The notes under the pieces were generated by a model. The model was not told the origin of the DNA and searched no databases. It saw only the letters and a list, made by a program, of their open reading frames with translations. This document shows, piece after piece, positions 17,378 through 26,130 of a stretch of 40,361 bases of DNA (its first letter is position 1; every line of letters starts with the position of its first letter). The position numbers were made by a program, and so were the translations under genes. Origin of the DNA: Clostridia bacterium (GTDB taxonomy: Bacteria > Bacillota_A > Clostridia > Christensenellales > Aristaeellaceae); NCBI GenBank assembly GCA_017432405.1, contig JAFRJF010000278.1:1-40361 (forward strand), in the 5' to 3' direction.

Positions 17378-18193
17378 ATGGCTGGTTTGATGGACGAATT
17401 GGGCAAGGCGGTTGACAAGCTGCAGGATCTGGGCGGCAAGGCCGTGGAGGGCGCGAAGGATTTGTTTGAAAAGGCGAAGCCGGGAATCGAGGAGACCTTT
17501 GACAAGGTGTCCGACGGCGCAAAGGACCTGATCGAAAAGGCGAAGCCCGCCGTGGCGGACGCGCTGGACAAGGTGGGCGACGGCGCCAAGAGCCTGGCAG
17601 ACAAGGCGAAGGCCGAGCGCAAGCCCGACCTGAAGGCGCAGATCAGCGACGAGGTCAAGGCGCAGGTGGAGCAGATTCGCAATTCCGCCACCACCGGCAC
17701 CGATACCATTCACGATTACATCCAGGGCAAGTTTGCCAAGACCGAGGAGAAGCTGGACGAGGCCAGGGAGGAGGCCGACAAGGCGGTCAAGGAGATCGCC
17801 GACGACGCCAGGCAGAGCGCGGGCAACGCCATGAAGGAAGCCGCCGACAACGCCAGGGAGGCTGCCGACAAGGTGGAGGTCGCCACCCAGGACGTGCTGA
17901 AGGCCGTGGGCGACGGCGTGCGCACGCTGGCGGACAAGGTCAAGAGCACCTTCGAGCAGGTCAAGGGCGACGCGGCCCAGGCCTTTGAAGCGGCCAGGCA
18001 GGAGACCGAGGGTCAGGCGGATGCCGCTGCAGGTGTCGCTGAGGAAGTTGTTGGAGAAGCCGCTGACAAGGCCGAAGCCGCCGCTGAAGAAGCGAAGGAG
18101 ATCATCCTCGAGGGCCCCTCCGCCGACACGATCTCAGAGGTATTTGAGACCGAGGTCGAAGAACCTTCCCCCGAGGAGACCGAAGCTGAATAA
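17378..18193 (+). CDS. Amphipathic helical repeat protein (LEA/apolipoprotein-like)
   Basis: 271 residues, almost entirely Ala, Lys, Glu, Asp and Gln, with no Cys and no membrane helix or signal peptide. Two repeats of about 33 residues can be seen early, each with GAKDLxEKAKP and DKVxDGAK; later stretches continue with 11-residue-like AADNAREAADKV periods. This predicts long amphipathic helices or coiled coil. The tail is acidic (EVEEPSPEETEAE). Such proteins (YtxH-, LEA- or phasin-like) are linked to stress or surface coating, but no family is certain. An ACGAGGAGG site precedes the ATG. It has its own promoter. Confidence 0.8.
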   Translation: MAGLMDELGKAVDKLQDLGGKAVEGAKDLFEKAKPGIEETFDKVSDGAKDLIEKAKPAVADALDKVGDGAKSLADKAKAERKPDLKAQISDEVKAQVEQIRNSATTGTDTIHDYIQGKFAKTEEKLDEAREEADKAVKEIADDARQSAGNAMKEAADNAREAADKVEVATQDVLKAVGDGVRTLADKVKSTFEQVKGDAAQAFEAARQETEGQADAAAGVAEEVVGEAADKAEAAAEEAKEIILEGPSADTISEVFETEVEEPSPEETEAE

Positions 18194-18210
18194 GAATGGG
18201 CTTAACAGCG

Positions 18211-18269
18211 ACTACAATGGATATCCGGCATATTTCCATTATCGGAACATGTTGGATATCCATTGTAGT
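18211..18269. repeat. 16-base perfect inverted repeat
   Basis: ACTACAATGGATATCC at 18211-18226 is exactly complementary to 18254-18269, with a 27-base loop. No T-run follows, so it is a poor intrinsic terminator. It is more likely a small dispersed palindrome or an RNA-stabilising stem at the end of the preceding gene. Confidence 0.75.
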
Positions 18270-18357
18270 ATTGCTACGTATCGATTCAGCCCTTGCGGCG
18301 CCATAAAAGACCGGTTACATACCGGAAGCGAACAGCTGCAAATGAGGATTAATGCCT

Positions 18358-18702
18358 ATGTACTGTGAGAAATGCAAACACTATTTTGAGGGTGAGCGTT
18401 GCCCGAACTGCCGAAAGGGACGGGTGCGTCAGGTCAGGCCGGATGATCCCTGTTATCTGACGGAGCAGTCGTCTCCCTGGAACGGCATGCTCGAAGATGT
18501 GCTCAGGCAGGAAGGAATACCCTATGTGACCAGCGGCAGGCTGGGCGCCGGCCTGTCAACATACGTTGGTTCTGTATTGGAAATCACCCGATTCTATGTT
18601 CGATGGTCAGATATGGAGAAGGCGCAGGAGATCGTGAATGGTTTATTCGGGGAAGAGTGCCCTGATTCGTTGAACAAATCCCGTATCAATCGGTACGTTT
18701 AA
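18358..18702 (+). CDS. Small zinc-ribbon protein with DUF2007-like C-terminal domain
   Basis: 114 residues. N-terminal zinc ribbon C3-x2-C6 and C15-x2-C18 (YCEKCKHYFEGERCPNC), then a domain with MLEDVLRQEGIP, YVTSGRLGAGLSTYVG and FYVRWSDMEKAQEIVNGLF. The latter resembles the DUF2007-type signal-transduction fold common in Clostridia; role unknown. GAGG at 18344 is 10 bases from the ATG at 18358 and only 4 from the one at 18352, so I chose 18358. The last 17 bases overlap the end of the convergent P-type ATPase gene. Confidence 0.75.
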   Translation: MYCEKCKHYFEGERCPNCRKGRVRQVRPDDPCYLTEQSSPWNGMLEDVLRQEGIPYVTSGRLGAGLSTYVGSVLEITRFYVRWSDMEKAQEIVNGLFGEECPDSLNKSRINRYV

Positions 18703-20569
18703 TCGAACGCATGCCTTCACACTTCCTGTCGTACAGCAGCGCGGCCAGCAGCACGACGAAGCAGGAGCCGGCGTTGTGCACCAGCGCGCCGGTGGTGGGG
18801 TTCAGCGCGCCCAGCACCGACAGCGTGACGGCGACGAGGTTGATGCACATGGACAGCGCGATGGCGGTTCGGATGGTTTTGACGGTGGCGTTGGACAGCC
18901 ACTTGAGGTAGGGGAGCCTTGAGATGTCGTCGGTCATCAGCGCCACGTCCGCCGCGTCCACGGCGATGTCCGAGCCCATCGCGCCCATGGCCACGCCCAC
19001 GTCCGCCGTCTTGAGCGCAGGGGCGTCGTTTACGCCGTCGCCGACCATGCAGACCTTTCCACCGCGCATCAATTCGCGGATGCTGCCAACCTTCTCATCC
19101 GGCAGGAGCTCTGCGCGCACGTCCTCTATGCCGACCTTCGCGGCGAGGAACCGGGCGGCGGTGGCGTGGTCGCCGGTCAGCAGCACGGCCCGGGTGTGCA
19201 TATCCGCCAGATGCCTGACCACGTCGGCGGCCTCCGGGCGCAATTCGTCAGCCAGGGCGATGATGCCGATGACGCGGGCCTCGTCCGCGACGATGACGGA
19301 GGCCTTGCCCTCGCCGCGCAGCCTGTCAAGCGCCGCTTGCGCGTTTCCGTCCAGCCGAGCGCCCGCTTCCGCAATGTATTTTTCGCTGCCGAAGTGGTAG
19401 CCCTTCCCGTCCACCGTCGCGGAGATCCCCTTGCCCGCGCGCATTTTGAAGTCGCAGACCGGCATAAGCGGCATGTCCTTTGCCCGCTGGGCGATGGCCT
19501 TGCCGAGGGGGTGTTCGCTCAGACGCTCTGCGGAGGCAGCCAGGACCAGCAGCGCGTCCGGCGTCATGTCCGTCATGGGGAGGACGTCGCTTACCGCGAG
19601 ATGACCGTGGGTCAGCGTGCCGGTCTTGTCGAACGCGATGGTGTCCACGCTGCCCATGCGCTCCAGCGCCTCGCCGGATTTGATGATGACGCCGTGCTTC
19701 GTGGCCTGGCCGATGGCCGCCATGATGGCCGTGGGGGTGGCCAGCACCAGGGCACAGGGGCAGAACACCACCATGACGGTCACGCCGCGCACGATGTCGC
19801 CGGTGATGAGCCACGCCAGCAGGGCGACGACCAGCGCGACGGGCACCAGCCAGCTGGCCCAGCGGTCGGCGACGCGCTGGGTGGGGGCCTGGTGGTTTTC
19901 GGCGTCCTCGACCATGCGGATCAGCTTTTGGAGGGCGCTGTCGCCGCTGACCTTCGAGACCTCGATGTCGACGGCCCCGAAGCGGTTGATGGTGCCGCTG
20001 AACACGCTGTCGCCGGCGGCCTTGTCCACCGGCAGGCTCTCGCCGGTCATCACGGACTGATCCACCGAGGTTTCACCGCTGAGTATGACGCCGTCCACGG
20101 GAATGGTCTCTCCGGGCAGCACCCGCACGGTGTCGCCGACCCGGAGCTGTTCCACGGGCACGATGCGCTCCCTGCCGTCCTGTATGACCCTGCCGGTTTG
20201 CGGGGCCAGTGCGATCAGGTTTTTAAGCCCCTTCTTCGCCCGCTCGGTGGTCATGTCCTCCAGCAGCGCCCCGATCTGCATGATGAACGCCACCTCGCCC
20301 GCGGCGAACAGGTCGCCGATCAGTATGGCGGCGATCATGGCGATGGAGATCAGCAGCGCCGAGGAGATCTTCGCAATGCCCCGGTTGTGGATGAGGCGAC
20401 GGACGGACAGGTACAGAAGCGGGATGCCGCAGATCACCACGCACACCCAGGCCAGCTTTTCCCCGGCGGGACAGCCCATCCGGGGCAATATGAATGAAGC
20501 CAGCAGGAACGCGCCGCCCACGAAGGTCATCGGCCAGCTGGACAGGAAATCGACGAACTTCTTCAGCAT
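18686..20569 (-). CDS. Heavy-metal P1B-type ATPase without N-terminal metal-binding domain
   Basis: A 627-residue membrane pump. Motifs in order: TGES (175-178), the CPC metal-translocation motif (C270-P-C272) in a membrane helix, the phosphorylated aspartate D314 in DKTGT, SEHPLGKA, and GDGVND near 530. No CxxC HMA domain precedes the first helix. CPC is found in Cu, Zn/Cd and some Fe pumps. The C-terminal HNAGSCFVVLLAALL helix is not diagnostic, so the metal is open. GGAGG lies before the ATG. It is divergent from a TetR regulator. The stop codon overlaps the convergent neighbour by 17 bases. Confidence 0.95.
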   Translation of the reverse strand: MLKKFVDFLSSWPMTFVGGAFLLASFILPRMGCPAGEKLAWVCVVICGIPLLYLSVRRLIHNRGIAKISSALLISIAMIAAILIGDLFAAGEVAFIMQIGALLEDMTTERAKKGLKNLIALAPQTGRVIQDGRERIVPVEQLRVGDTVRVLPGETIPVDGVILSGETSVDQSVMTGESLPVDKAAGDSVFSGTINRFGAVDIEVSKVSGDSALQKLIRMVEDAENHQAPTQRVADRWASWLVPVALVVALLAWLITGDIVRGVTVMVVFCPCALVLATPTAIMAAIGQATKHGVIIKSGEALERMGSVDTIAFDKTGTLTHGHLAVSDVLPMTDMTPDALLVLAASAERLSEHPLGKAIAQRAKDMPLMPVCDFKMRAGKGISATVDGKGYHFGSEKYIAEAGARLDGNAQAALDRLRGEGKASVIVADEARVIGIIALADELRPEAADVVRHLADMHTRAVLLTGDHATAARFLAAKVGIEDVRAELLPDEKVGSIRELMRGGKVCMVGDGVNDAPALKTADVGVAMGAMGSDIAVDAADVALMTDDISRLPYLKWLSNATVKTIRTAIALSMCINLVAVTLSVLGALNPTTGALVHNAGSCFVVLLAALLYDRKCEGMRSIKRTD

Positions 20570-20594
20570 AACGGCCTCCGGTTAGAATAACTTA

Positions 20595-20641
20595 ATCATC
20601 TTTCATGATCGATTATAGCGCCGGAAACGACGTGATTTCAA
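20595..20641 (-). promoter_or_regulatory. Promoter and possible operator of the P-type ATPase gene
   Basis: Minus strand TTGAAA (20641-20636), 18 bases, TATAAT (20617-20612). Just downstream, 20595-20609 reads ATCAT-CTTTC-ATGAT, a small inverted repeat well placed for a repressor. Confidence 0.6.
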
Positions 20642-20753
20642 GAATCAGTTTTTCTATTTCGTTTTTTATTGAACAAAATAATGAAACTGTGCCGGTTTGG
20701 ATGAAAAAATATCGTAAAGTTCGAAACATTGTGTTCGTTTAACTACAATTGAG

Positions 20754-20783
20754 TTGACGTGTAACGGCATCATTTTATATAAT
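20754..20783 (+). promoter_or_regulatory. Promoter of the TetR-family gene
   Basis: TTGACG (20754-20759), 18 bases, TATAAT (20778-20783), about 60 bases before the ATG. The AT-rich stretch 20640-20750 between the divergent promoters shows only weak symmetry. Confidence 0.65.
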
Positions 20784-20842
20784 ACCTCATGGATTTAAGT
20801 ATGATTTGGGAGAAATGACACGAGAGGGTTCGGGGCGACGGC

Positions 20843-21406
20843 ATGCGAACGGACAGGCGGGTACAAAAGACGCAGAGCGCGGTGATGCAGGCGTTTGAAA
20901 AGCTGCTGATGAAGAAGAGCTACGACGATATCACGATACAGGATATCATCGACGAGGCGAACATCGGCCGCAGCACCTTCTATGCCCATTTCGAGACCAA
21001 GGACAAGCTGCTGGAGGCGATTTGCAGCGGCCTGTTCGATCACATCTTTGCCGAACACCTGAACGCCGAGCCGGGGCACGACTTTTCCGGCAGCGAGGAA
21101 AACGTGGACGCGAAGATCGTCCACACGCTGTACCACCTGCAGGAGGACCGCAAGCGACTGTCGAGGATTTTTTCCTGCGAGAGCGCGGATCTGTTCTGGG
21201 AATACTTCCAGTCCCGGTTCTCGGGCTTTGTCCGGCGGGAGATCGTTCCGGCGCTGTCGGTGGACATCAACGACGTCCCCCAGGGCTACGTGGTGGATTT
21301 CGTCTGCAACGCCTTCATCGGCACGGTGAAATGGTGGTTTTATCAGGGCCTGACCTCCACGCCGGAGGACGTGAGCAGGTACTTCCTGCGCATGACGGTA
21401 CGATAA
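20843..21406 (+). CDS. TetR/AcrR-family transcriptional regulator
   Basis: 187 residues. The N-terminal helix-turn-helix is typical: KSYDDITIQDIIDEANIGRSTFYAHFETKDKLL at about residues 25-57. The C-terminal ligand or dimer domain has FVCNAFIGTVKWWFYQGL, as in the TetR_C_8-type regulators of Firmicutes. The gene is divergent from the metal P-type ATPase and precedes the riboswitch-controlled hem operon; it may regulate either or itself. The ATG follows GGGGCGAC, a weak ribosome site. Confidence 0.9.
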   Translation: MRTDRRVQKTQSAVMQAFEKLLMKKSYDDITIQDIIDEANIGRSTFYAHFETKDKLLEAICSGLFDHIFAEHLNAEPGHDFSGSEENVDAKIVHTLYHLQEDRKRLSRIFSCESADLFWEYFQSRFSGFVRREIVPALSVDINDVPQGYVVDFVCNAFIGTVKWWFYQGLTSTPEDVSRYFLRMTVR

Positions 21407-21431
21407 GCTGGATTGCATACAACTGAATAGG

Positions 21432-21626
21432 GCTTGCAGTGTTGCGCGCGGCGATGAACCGTTCGCAGAGAATAGGGAATCATGTGCAAATCATGAACGG
21501 ACCCGCCGCTGTGAGCGCTTATGACGGACGCGCGGCGCAAGCCGGCCATTGGGGCGACCCGAGAAGGCAGCGTTCGTCGGCCGGGGAAACCCCGGCAGGG
21601 CGCGAGTCAGAAGACCTGCTGCAAGC
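21432..21626 (+). promoter_or_regulatory. Cobalamin riboswitch
   Basis: The closing stem P1 pairs GCTTGCAG (21432-21439) with CTGCAAGC (21619-21626). Inside are AGGGAAT (21474-21480), GTGCAAATCATGAACGGACC from 21484, then CCCGCCGCTGTGA, the conserved core strand, and a B12 box GAGTCAGAAGACCTGC (21604-21619). Order and spacing match the cobalamin aptamer class. It lies about 110 bases upstream of hemA and should switch the operon off when adenosylcobalamin or a related cobamide is abundant. Confidence 0.92.
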
Positions 21627-21675
21627 GGATGTATCCATTGAGTGGACAACCGATGGCTTGCGCTATGGAAACAAC

Positions 21676-21712
21676 GGCTGTAGTGACGTGCTTTTTGCGT
21701 GTCGCTGCAGCC
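21676..21712 (+). promoter_or_regulatory. Hairpin in the riboswitch expression platform
   Basis: GGCTGTAGTGAC (21676-21687) pairs with GTCGCTGCAGCC (21701-21712), using two G-U pairs. No T-run follows, so an intrinsic terminator is not obvious. The hemA ribosome site (AAGGTGG, 21724-21730) is 12 bases downstream, which leaves translational control as an option. Confidence 0.45.
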
Positions 21713-21737
21713 TATTACTATGTAAGGTGGAAATAAG

Positions 21738-22979
21738 ATGCCAATAGTGATGGCGGGGATCGACCATAACCGGGCGGACCTGGACGTGAGGAGCCGCTTT
21801 TCATTTACCAGGAAGATGATGGAGGATGCCTTTACCTGGCTGAAGCGGCATTGCGCGGTGGACGGCAGCGTCATCGTCTCGACCTGCAACCGCATGGAAA
21901 TCTGGCTGAGCACCGGGGACGAGAACCTGTCGCCGGTGGCGGCGCTGTGCCGGTTCATGCAGGTGGATCCCCAGGAATACAGCGCTTACTTCGTCGAGCG
22001 CCGGGAGCGGGAGGCCGTCGACCACCTGTTCCGGCTGGCGGCGGGTTTGGAGTCGAAGGTCATCGGCGAGGACCAGATCGTCACCCAGGTCAACGAGGCC
22101 CTGGGCTGTGCCCACAGCCTGGGGGCTACGGACCACGCCCTGGAGGTGCTGTTTCGGATGGCCGTCACCGCCGCGAAGCGGGTCAAGACCCAGACGGACC
22201 TGTCCCTCTCCGACAGCTCGGTGATCCACACGGCGCTGAAGGCGCTGCGCGGGCAGGGCATAGCCCTTGCGGGGAAGAGGTGCATGGTCATCGGCAGCGG
22301 CATGATGGGCAAAATCTCCGTCCAGGCCCTGCTGGATGCGGGCGCGCGGGTGTCCGTGACGGTGCGCAGATACCGCAGGGACGTCGTCGACCTGCCCCAG
22401 GGCTGTACGCGCGTCGACTATGACGAGCGCCTTGCGCTGTTGCCGGATTGCGACCTGGTGGTCAGCGCCACCAGCAGCCCGCACTATACCCTTTGCTTCG
22501 AGGACCTCAGGGTCCTTCGGCCCGGCCACCCCGTCATACTGATCGACCTGGCTGTGCCGAGGGATATCGAGAAGTCGGCGGAAACGCTGGACTGGGCGAC
22601 GCTCTACGACATCGATTCCTTTGGCATCGACCTGCAATCGGAGAAGGTCAGGGAGAACATGCGCCGGGCGGAGGCCATACTGGCGGAGGAGAAGGAGAAC
22701 TTTTACGCCTGGTACGAGGGCCGGGACGTGGTGCCCAGGATCCAGGCGCTGAAGGACGCCGCCGCGGATAACGTGACGGCCCGGCTGGCGCCTGCCATGC
22801 GCCGCGCCGCGCTGGAGGGGCTGCTGCGCTCGAACCTGGAGGAGGAGATCGAGGGCTCGGCCTCCCGCATGATGAACCACCTGCTGTTCGGCATGCGCTC
22901 AAGGCTTCCGGAGGACACCTTCCGGGAATGCCTCAGCGCCATGGAAGCATCGCTGAAGACGTGGAAACACAATATATAG
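21738..22979 (+). CDS. hemA: Glutamyl-tRNA reductase
   Basis: 413 residues; reduces glutamyl-tRNA to glutamate-1-semialdehyde with NADPH, the first committed step of tetrapyrrole synthesis. The nucleophile is C50 in VSTCNRMEIW. The ESKVIGEDQIVTQV segment near residue 110, the MVIGSGMMGKI nucleotide-binding loop near 187, and the C-terminal dimerisation helix are all present. An AAGGTGG site precedes the ATG. First gene of a riboswitch-controlled operon whose later genes lead to precorrins, so its product here serves corrinoid synthesis. Confidence 0.97.
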   Translation: MPIVMAGIDHNRADLDVRSRFSFTRKMMEDAFTWLKRHCAVDGSVIVSTCNRMEIWLSTGDENLSPVAALCRFMQVDPQEYSAYFVERREREAVDHLFRLAAGLESKVIGEDQIVTQVNEALGCAHSLGATDHALEVLFRMAVTAAKRVKTQTDLSLSDSSVIHTALKALRGQGIALAGKRCMVIGSGMMGKISVQALLDAGARVSVTVRRYRRDVVDLPQGCTRVDYDERLALLPDCDLVVSATSSPHYTLCFEDLRVLRPGHPVILIDLAVPRDIEKSAETLDWATLYDIDSFGIDLQSEKVRENMRRAEAILAEEKENFYAWYEGRDVVPRIQALKDAAADNVTARLAPAMRRAALEGLLRSNLEEEIEGSASRMMNHLLFGMRSRLPEDTFRECLSAMEASLKTWKHNI

Positions 22980-22994
22980 AAGGGGAGAAGTACA

Positions 22995-23978
22995 ATGGAT
23001 ATGATCGTCAGGCCCCGGCGGCTGCGGGGCAGCGAGACCCTGCGCAAAATGGTCCGGGAGACGCGGGTGGACAGGGCGTCCCTGATCTACCCGATGTTCG
23101 TGATGGACGGCAAGGACAGGGTGGAGCAGATCGCCGCCATGCCCGGACAGTACCGCTACACCGTGGATCGCATGGGCGAGGCGCTGGACCGGCTGGCGGA
23201 GGCGGGGGTCAGCAGCGTCATGCTGTTCGGCATCCCGGAACACAAGGACCCGGTGGGCAGCCAGGCCTACGCCCCGGACGGCATCGTCCAGCGGGCGGTG
23301 ATGCGCGCGAAGATGCTGCATCCGGAGATGTACATTATCACCGACGTGTGCATGTGCGAGTACACCTCCCACGGCCACTGCGGCATACTGTGCGACCACG
23401 ACGTGGACAACGACAGGACCCTCGAATTGCTGGCCAAGACCGCCCTTACCCACGTGGAGGCAGGCGCGGACATGGTGGCGCCCTCGGACATGATGGACGG
23501 ACGGGTGCGGGCGATCCGACGGACGCTGGACGAGAACGGCTTCACGGGCAAGCCCATCATGTCCTACGCGGTGAAGTTCGCCTCGTCGTTCTACGGCCCC
23601 TTCCGGGAGGCGGCGGGCTCCGCGCCGTCCTTCGGCGACCGCAAGAGCTACCAGATGGACTACCACAACCGGCGGGAGGCCATCAAGGAGGCGCTGCTGG
23701 ACGTGGACGAGGGCGCGGACATCATCATGGTCAAGCCTGCCATGAGCTACCTCGACCTGGTGCGCGAGGTCCACGACGCCACGAACCTGCCCATCGCCGC
23801 CTACAGCGTCAGCGGCGAATACGCCATGGTGAAGGCCGCCGCGGCCAACGGCTGGATCGACGAGGAAAAGATCGTCTGCGAAATGGCGGTGGCCGCCTAC
23901 CGCGCCGGCGCGAGCATCTACCTGACCTACTACGCCGAGGCGCTGGCGCGCTTCATAGAGGAAGGAAGGATTGGCTGA
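22995..23978 (+). CDS. hemB: Delta-aminolevulinic acid dehydratase (porphobilinogen synthase)
   Basis: 327 residues; condenses two aminolevulinates to porphobilinogen. Zinc-binding cysteines C119, C121 and C129 lie in [12 protein letters not shown], so this is the Zn-dependent type. The Schiff-base lysines are K194 ([10 protein letters not shown]) and K247 ([10 protein letters not shown]). Normal length. AGGGGAGAAG precedes the ATG. The gene ends just before hemL, 2 bases from its preferred start. Confidence 0.98.
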   Translation: MDMIVRPRRLRGSETLRKMVRETRVDRASLIYPMFVMDGKDRVEQIAAMPGQYRYTVDRMGEALDRLAEAGVSSVMLFGIPEHKDPVGSQAYAPDGIVQRAVMRAKMLHPEMYIITDVCMCEYTSHGHCGILCDHDVDNDRTLELLAKTALTHVEAGADMVAPSDMMDGRVRAIRRTLDENGFTGKPIMSYAVKFASSFYGPFREAAGSAPSFGDRKSYQMDYHNRREAIKEALLDVDEGADIIMVKPAMSYLDLVREVHDATNLPIAAYSVSGEYAMVKAAAANGWIDEEKIVCEMAVAAYRAGASIYLTYYAEALARFIEEGRIG

Positions 23979-23979
23979 T

Positions 23980-25251
23980 ATGGGATCGCAGGCACTGTTT
24001 GAACGCGCAAAGAAGTGCATCCCCGGCGGCGTGAACAGCCCCGTCCGGGCCTTTGGCTCCGTGGGCATGACGCCCCGGTTTATCGCCGGCGCGAAGGGCG
24101 ACAGGATATGGGACGTTGAGGGCAACGAATACATCGACTTCATCGGCTCCTGGGGCCCGATGATACTGGGCCACGCCCATCCCGCCGTGCTGGAGGCCGT
24201 GGAAAAAGCCGCGAGGGACGGCCTGAGCTTCGGCGCGGCCACCGAGCGGGAGGTGGAGATGGCAGAGCTGATCTGCAATATCGTGCCCTCCGTGGAGATG
24301 GTGCGCATGGTCAATTCCGGCACCGAGGCCGTCATGAGCGCCATCCGCGCCGCCAGGGGCTTTACCGGCAGGGACAAGCTCGTCAAGTTCGCCGGCTGCT
24401 ACCACGGCCATACCGACGCCATGCTGGTCAAGGCGGGCTCGGGCGTGATGACCCAGGGCCTTCCCGGCAGCGCAGGCGTGCCCCAGGGCTGCACGAGGGA
24501 CACGCTGACCGCGACCTACAACGACCTGGGCAGCGTCAGGGCCCTGTTCGAGGCCAATCCCAATGAGATTGCCGCTGTGATCGTGGAGCCCGTGGGCGCG
24601 AACATGGGCGTGGTGCTGCCCGAGCCGGGCTTCCTGGAGGGCCTGCGCACCATCTGCGACGCAAACGGCGCGCTGCTGATCTTCGACGAGGTCATCACCG
24701 GCTTCCGGCTTCAGCTGGACGGGGCCCAGGGCTTCTACGGCGTCAGGCCCGACCTGACCACCTTCGGCAAGATCATCGGCGGCGGCATGCCCGTGGGCGC
24801 CTATGGCGGGCGGCGGGACGTCATGTCGATGGTCGCGCCCACCGGCCCGGTGTACCAGGCGGGCACACTCAGCGGCAATCCCGTGGCCATGGCGGCGGGG
24901 CTGGCGCAGCTGACCATCCTCCGGGATACCCCCGACCTCTACGGGAAGCTGAACCGCGCCGGGGATGAATTCTTCGCCGAATTGGACGGCATTCACAATG
25001 AAGCGGGCGTGCCCCACTGCTTAAACCACGTCGGCTCCCTGGGCAGCGTGTTCTTTACCCCGGAGGAGGTCAGGGATTACGCCGGGGCCCAGACCAGCGA
25101 CACCGTGAAGTATACGGCCTATTTCAGGCACATGCTGGGCAGCGGCGTCTATCTCGCGCCCTCCCAGTTCGAAGCCATGTTCCTGTCCACGGCCCACACC
25201 CCCGAGGATCTGCGGAAGACGCTGGACGCCGTCCGGGAGTTCGTGAAATGA
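23980..25251 (+). CDS. hemL: Glutamate-1-semialdehyde 2,1-aminomutase
   Basis: 423 residues, PLP-dependent; converts glutamate-1-semialdehyde to 5-aminolevulinate, completing the C5 pathway begun by HemA. N-terminal [13 protein letters not shown], the MVNSGTEA phosphate-binding segment, FDEVITGFR, and the PLP lysine K264 in [15 protein letters not shown] are all family marks. I chose the ATG at 23980, 9 bases after AAGGA; a TTG at 23971 is also in frame but sits directly against that site. The stop overlaps hemC (ATGA). Confidence 0.97.
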   Translation: MGSQALFERAKKCIPGGVNSPVRAFGSVGMTPRFIAGAKGDRIWDVEGNEYIDFIGSWGPMILGHAHPAVLEAVEKAARDGLSFGAATEREVEMAELICNIVPSVEMVRMVNSGTEAVMSAIRAARGFTGRDKLVKFAGCYHGHTDAMLVKAGSGVMTQGLPGSAGVPQGCTRDTLTATYNDLGSVRALFEANPNEIAAVIVEPVGANMGVVLPEPGFLEGLRTICDANGALLIFDEVITGFRLQLDGAQGFYGVRPDLTTFGKIIGGGMPVGAYGGRRDVMSMVAPTGPVYQAGTLSGNPVAMAAGLAQLTILRDTPDLYGKLNRAGDEFFAELDGIHNEAGVPHCLNHVGSLGSVFFTPEEVRDYAGAQTSDTVKYTAYFRHMLGSGVYLAPSQFEAMFLSTAHTPEDLRKTLDAVREFVK

Positions 25252-26126
25252 AGATCGTGGTGGGCAGCCGCGAGAGCCGGCTCGCGGTGGTGCAGAGCAT
25301 GACGGTGGTGGATTTCCTCAGGGCGAAGCATCCCGGAACGGACGTGGCGCTGCTGACGATGAAGACCACCGGGGATAAGATACTGGACAGGACGCTGGAC
25401 AAGGTGGGCGGCAAGGGGCTTTTCGTGAAGGAGCTGGACGTCGCCCTGAGGGAGCATCGGGCGGATATCACCGTCCACAGCCTGAAGGACATGCCCATGG
25501 AGGTGGCGGAGGACCTGCCGATCCTGTGCTGCTCCCGCCGGCAGGACCCGAGGGACGCGCTGGTGCTGCGGTCGGGGATCGAGATGAGGCCAAATCTCAT
25601 CATAGGCTCGTCCAGCCTGCGCCGCGCCATCCAATTGAAGGCGCTTTTCCCTGACTGCCAGATCCGGCCGGTGCGGGGCAACCTCCAGACCCGGCTGCGC
25701 AAGCTGGACGAGGGCCAGTTCGACGCGCTGGTGCTGGCGGCGGCGGGCCTGAAGCGCCTGGGGCTGGAGGCGCGCGTCAGCCGTTATTTCGGCGTGGACG
25801 AGATCATTCCCGCGGCGGGCCAGGGCATCATGGCGGTGCAGGGCCGGACGGACTTCGACCGGACGCTGCTGGAGGGCTACGCCGACGCAGACGCCTGGTG
25901 CGCCGCCACGGCGGAGCGGGCCTTTGTGCGTCAGCTGGACGGCGGCTGCACGTCGCCGGTGTGCGCCCATGCGGCGCTGGACGGCGAAAGCATCCGTTTG
26001 ACGGGATTGTATTACGAGGTATCGGACGGCAGCTGGCGCAAGGGTTCCGTGGAAGGACCCCGCGAACAAGCCGCGCAATTGGGCGTCAAGCTGGCGCAGT
26101 CATTGCGCGACGGAAGGGAGGCCTGA
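25248..26126 (+). CDS. hemC: Porphobilinogen deaminase (hydroxymethylbilane synthase)
   Basis: 292 residues; joins four porphobilinogens into hydroxymethylbilane. The dipyrromethane cofactor cysteine is C234 in LDGGCTSPV. The other marks are [12 protein letters not shown] at the N-terminus, [10 protein letters not shown] and [11 protein letters not shown] with the substrate-binding arginines, and [18 protein letters not shown]. Domain 3 is slightly short. It overlaps hemL by 4 bases and ends 4 bases before cobA/hemD. Confidence 0.97.
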   Translation: MKIVVGSRESRLAVVQSMTVVDFLRAKHPGTDVALLTMKTTGDKILDRTLDKVGGKGLFVKELDVALREHRADITVHSLKDMPMEVAEDLPILCCSRRQDPRDALVLRSGIEMRPNLIIGSSSLRRAIQLKALFPDCQIRPVRGNLQTRLRKLDEGQFDALVLAAAGLKRLGLEARVSRYFGVDEIIPAAGQGIMAVQGRTDFDRTLLEGYADADAWCAATAERAFVRQLDGGCTSPVCAHAALDGESIRLTGLYYEVSDGSWRKGSVEGPREQAAQLGVKLAQSLRDGREA

Positions 26127-26130
26127 CCAC

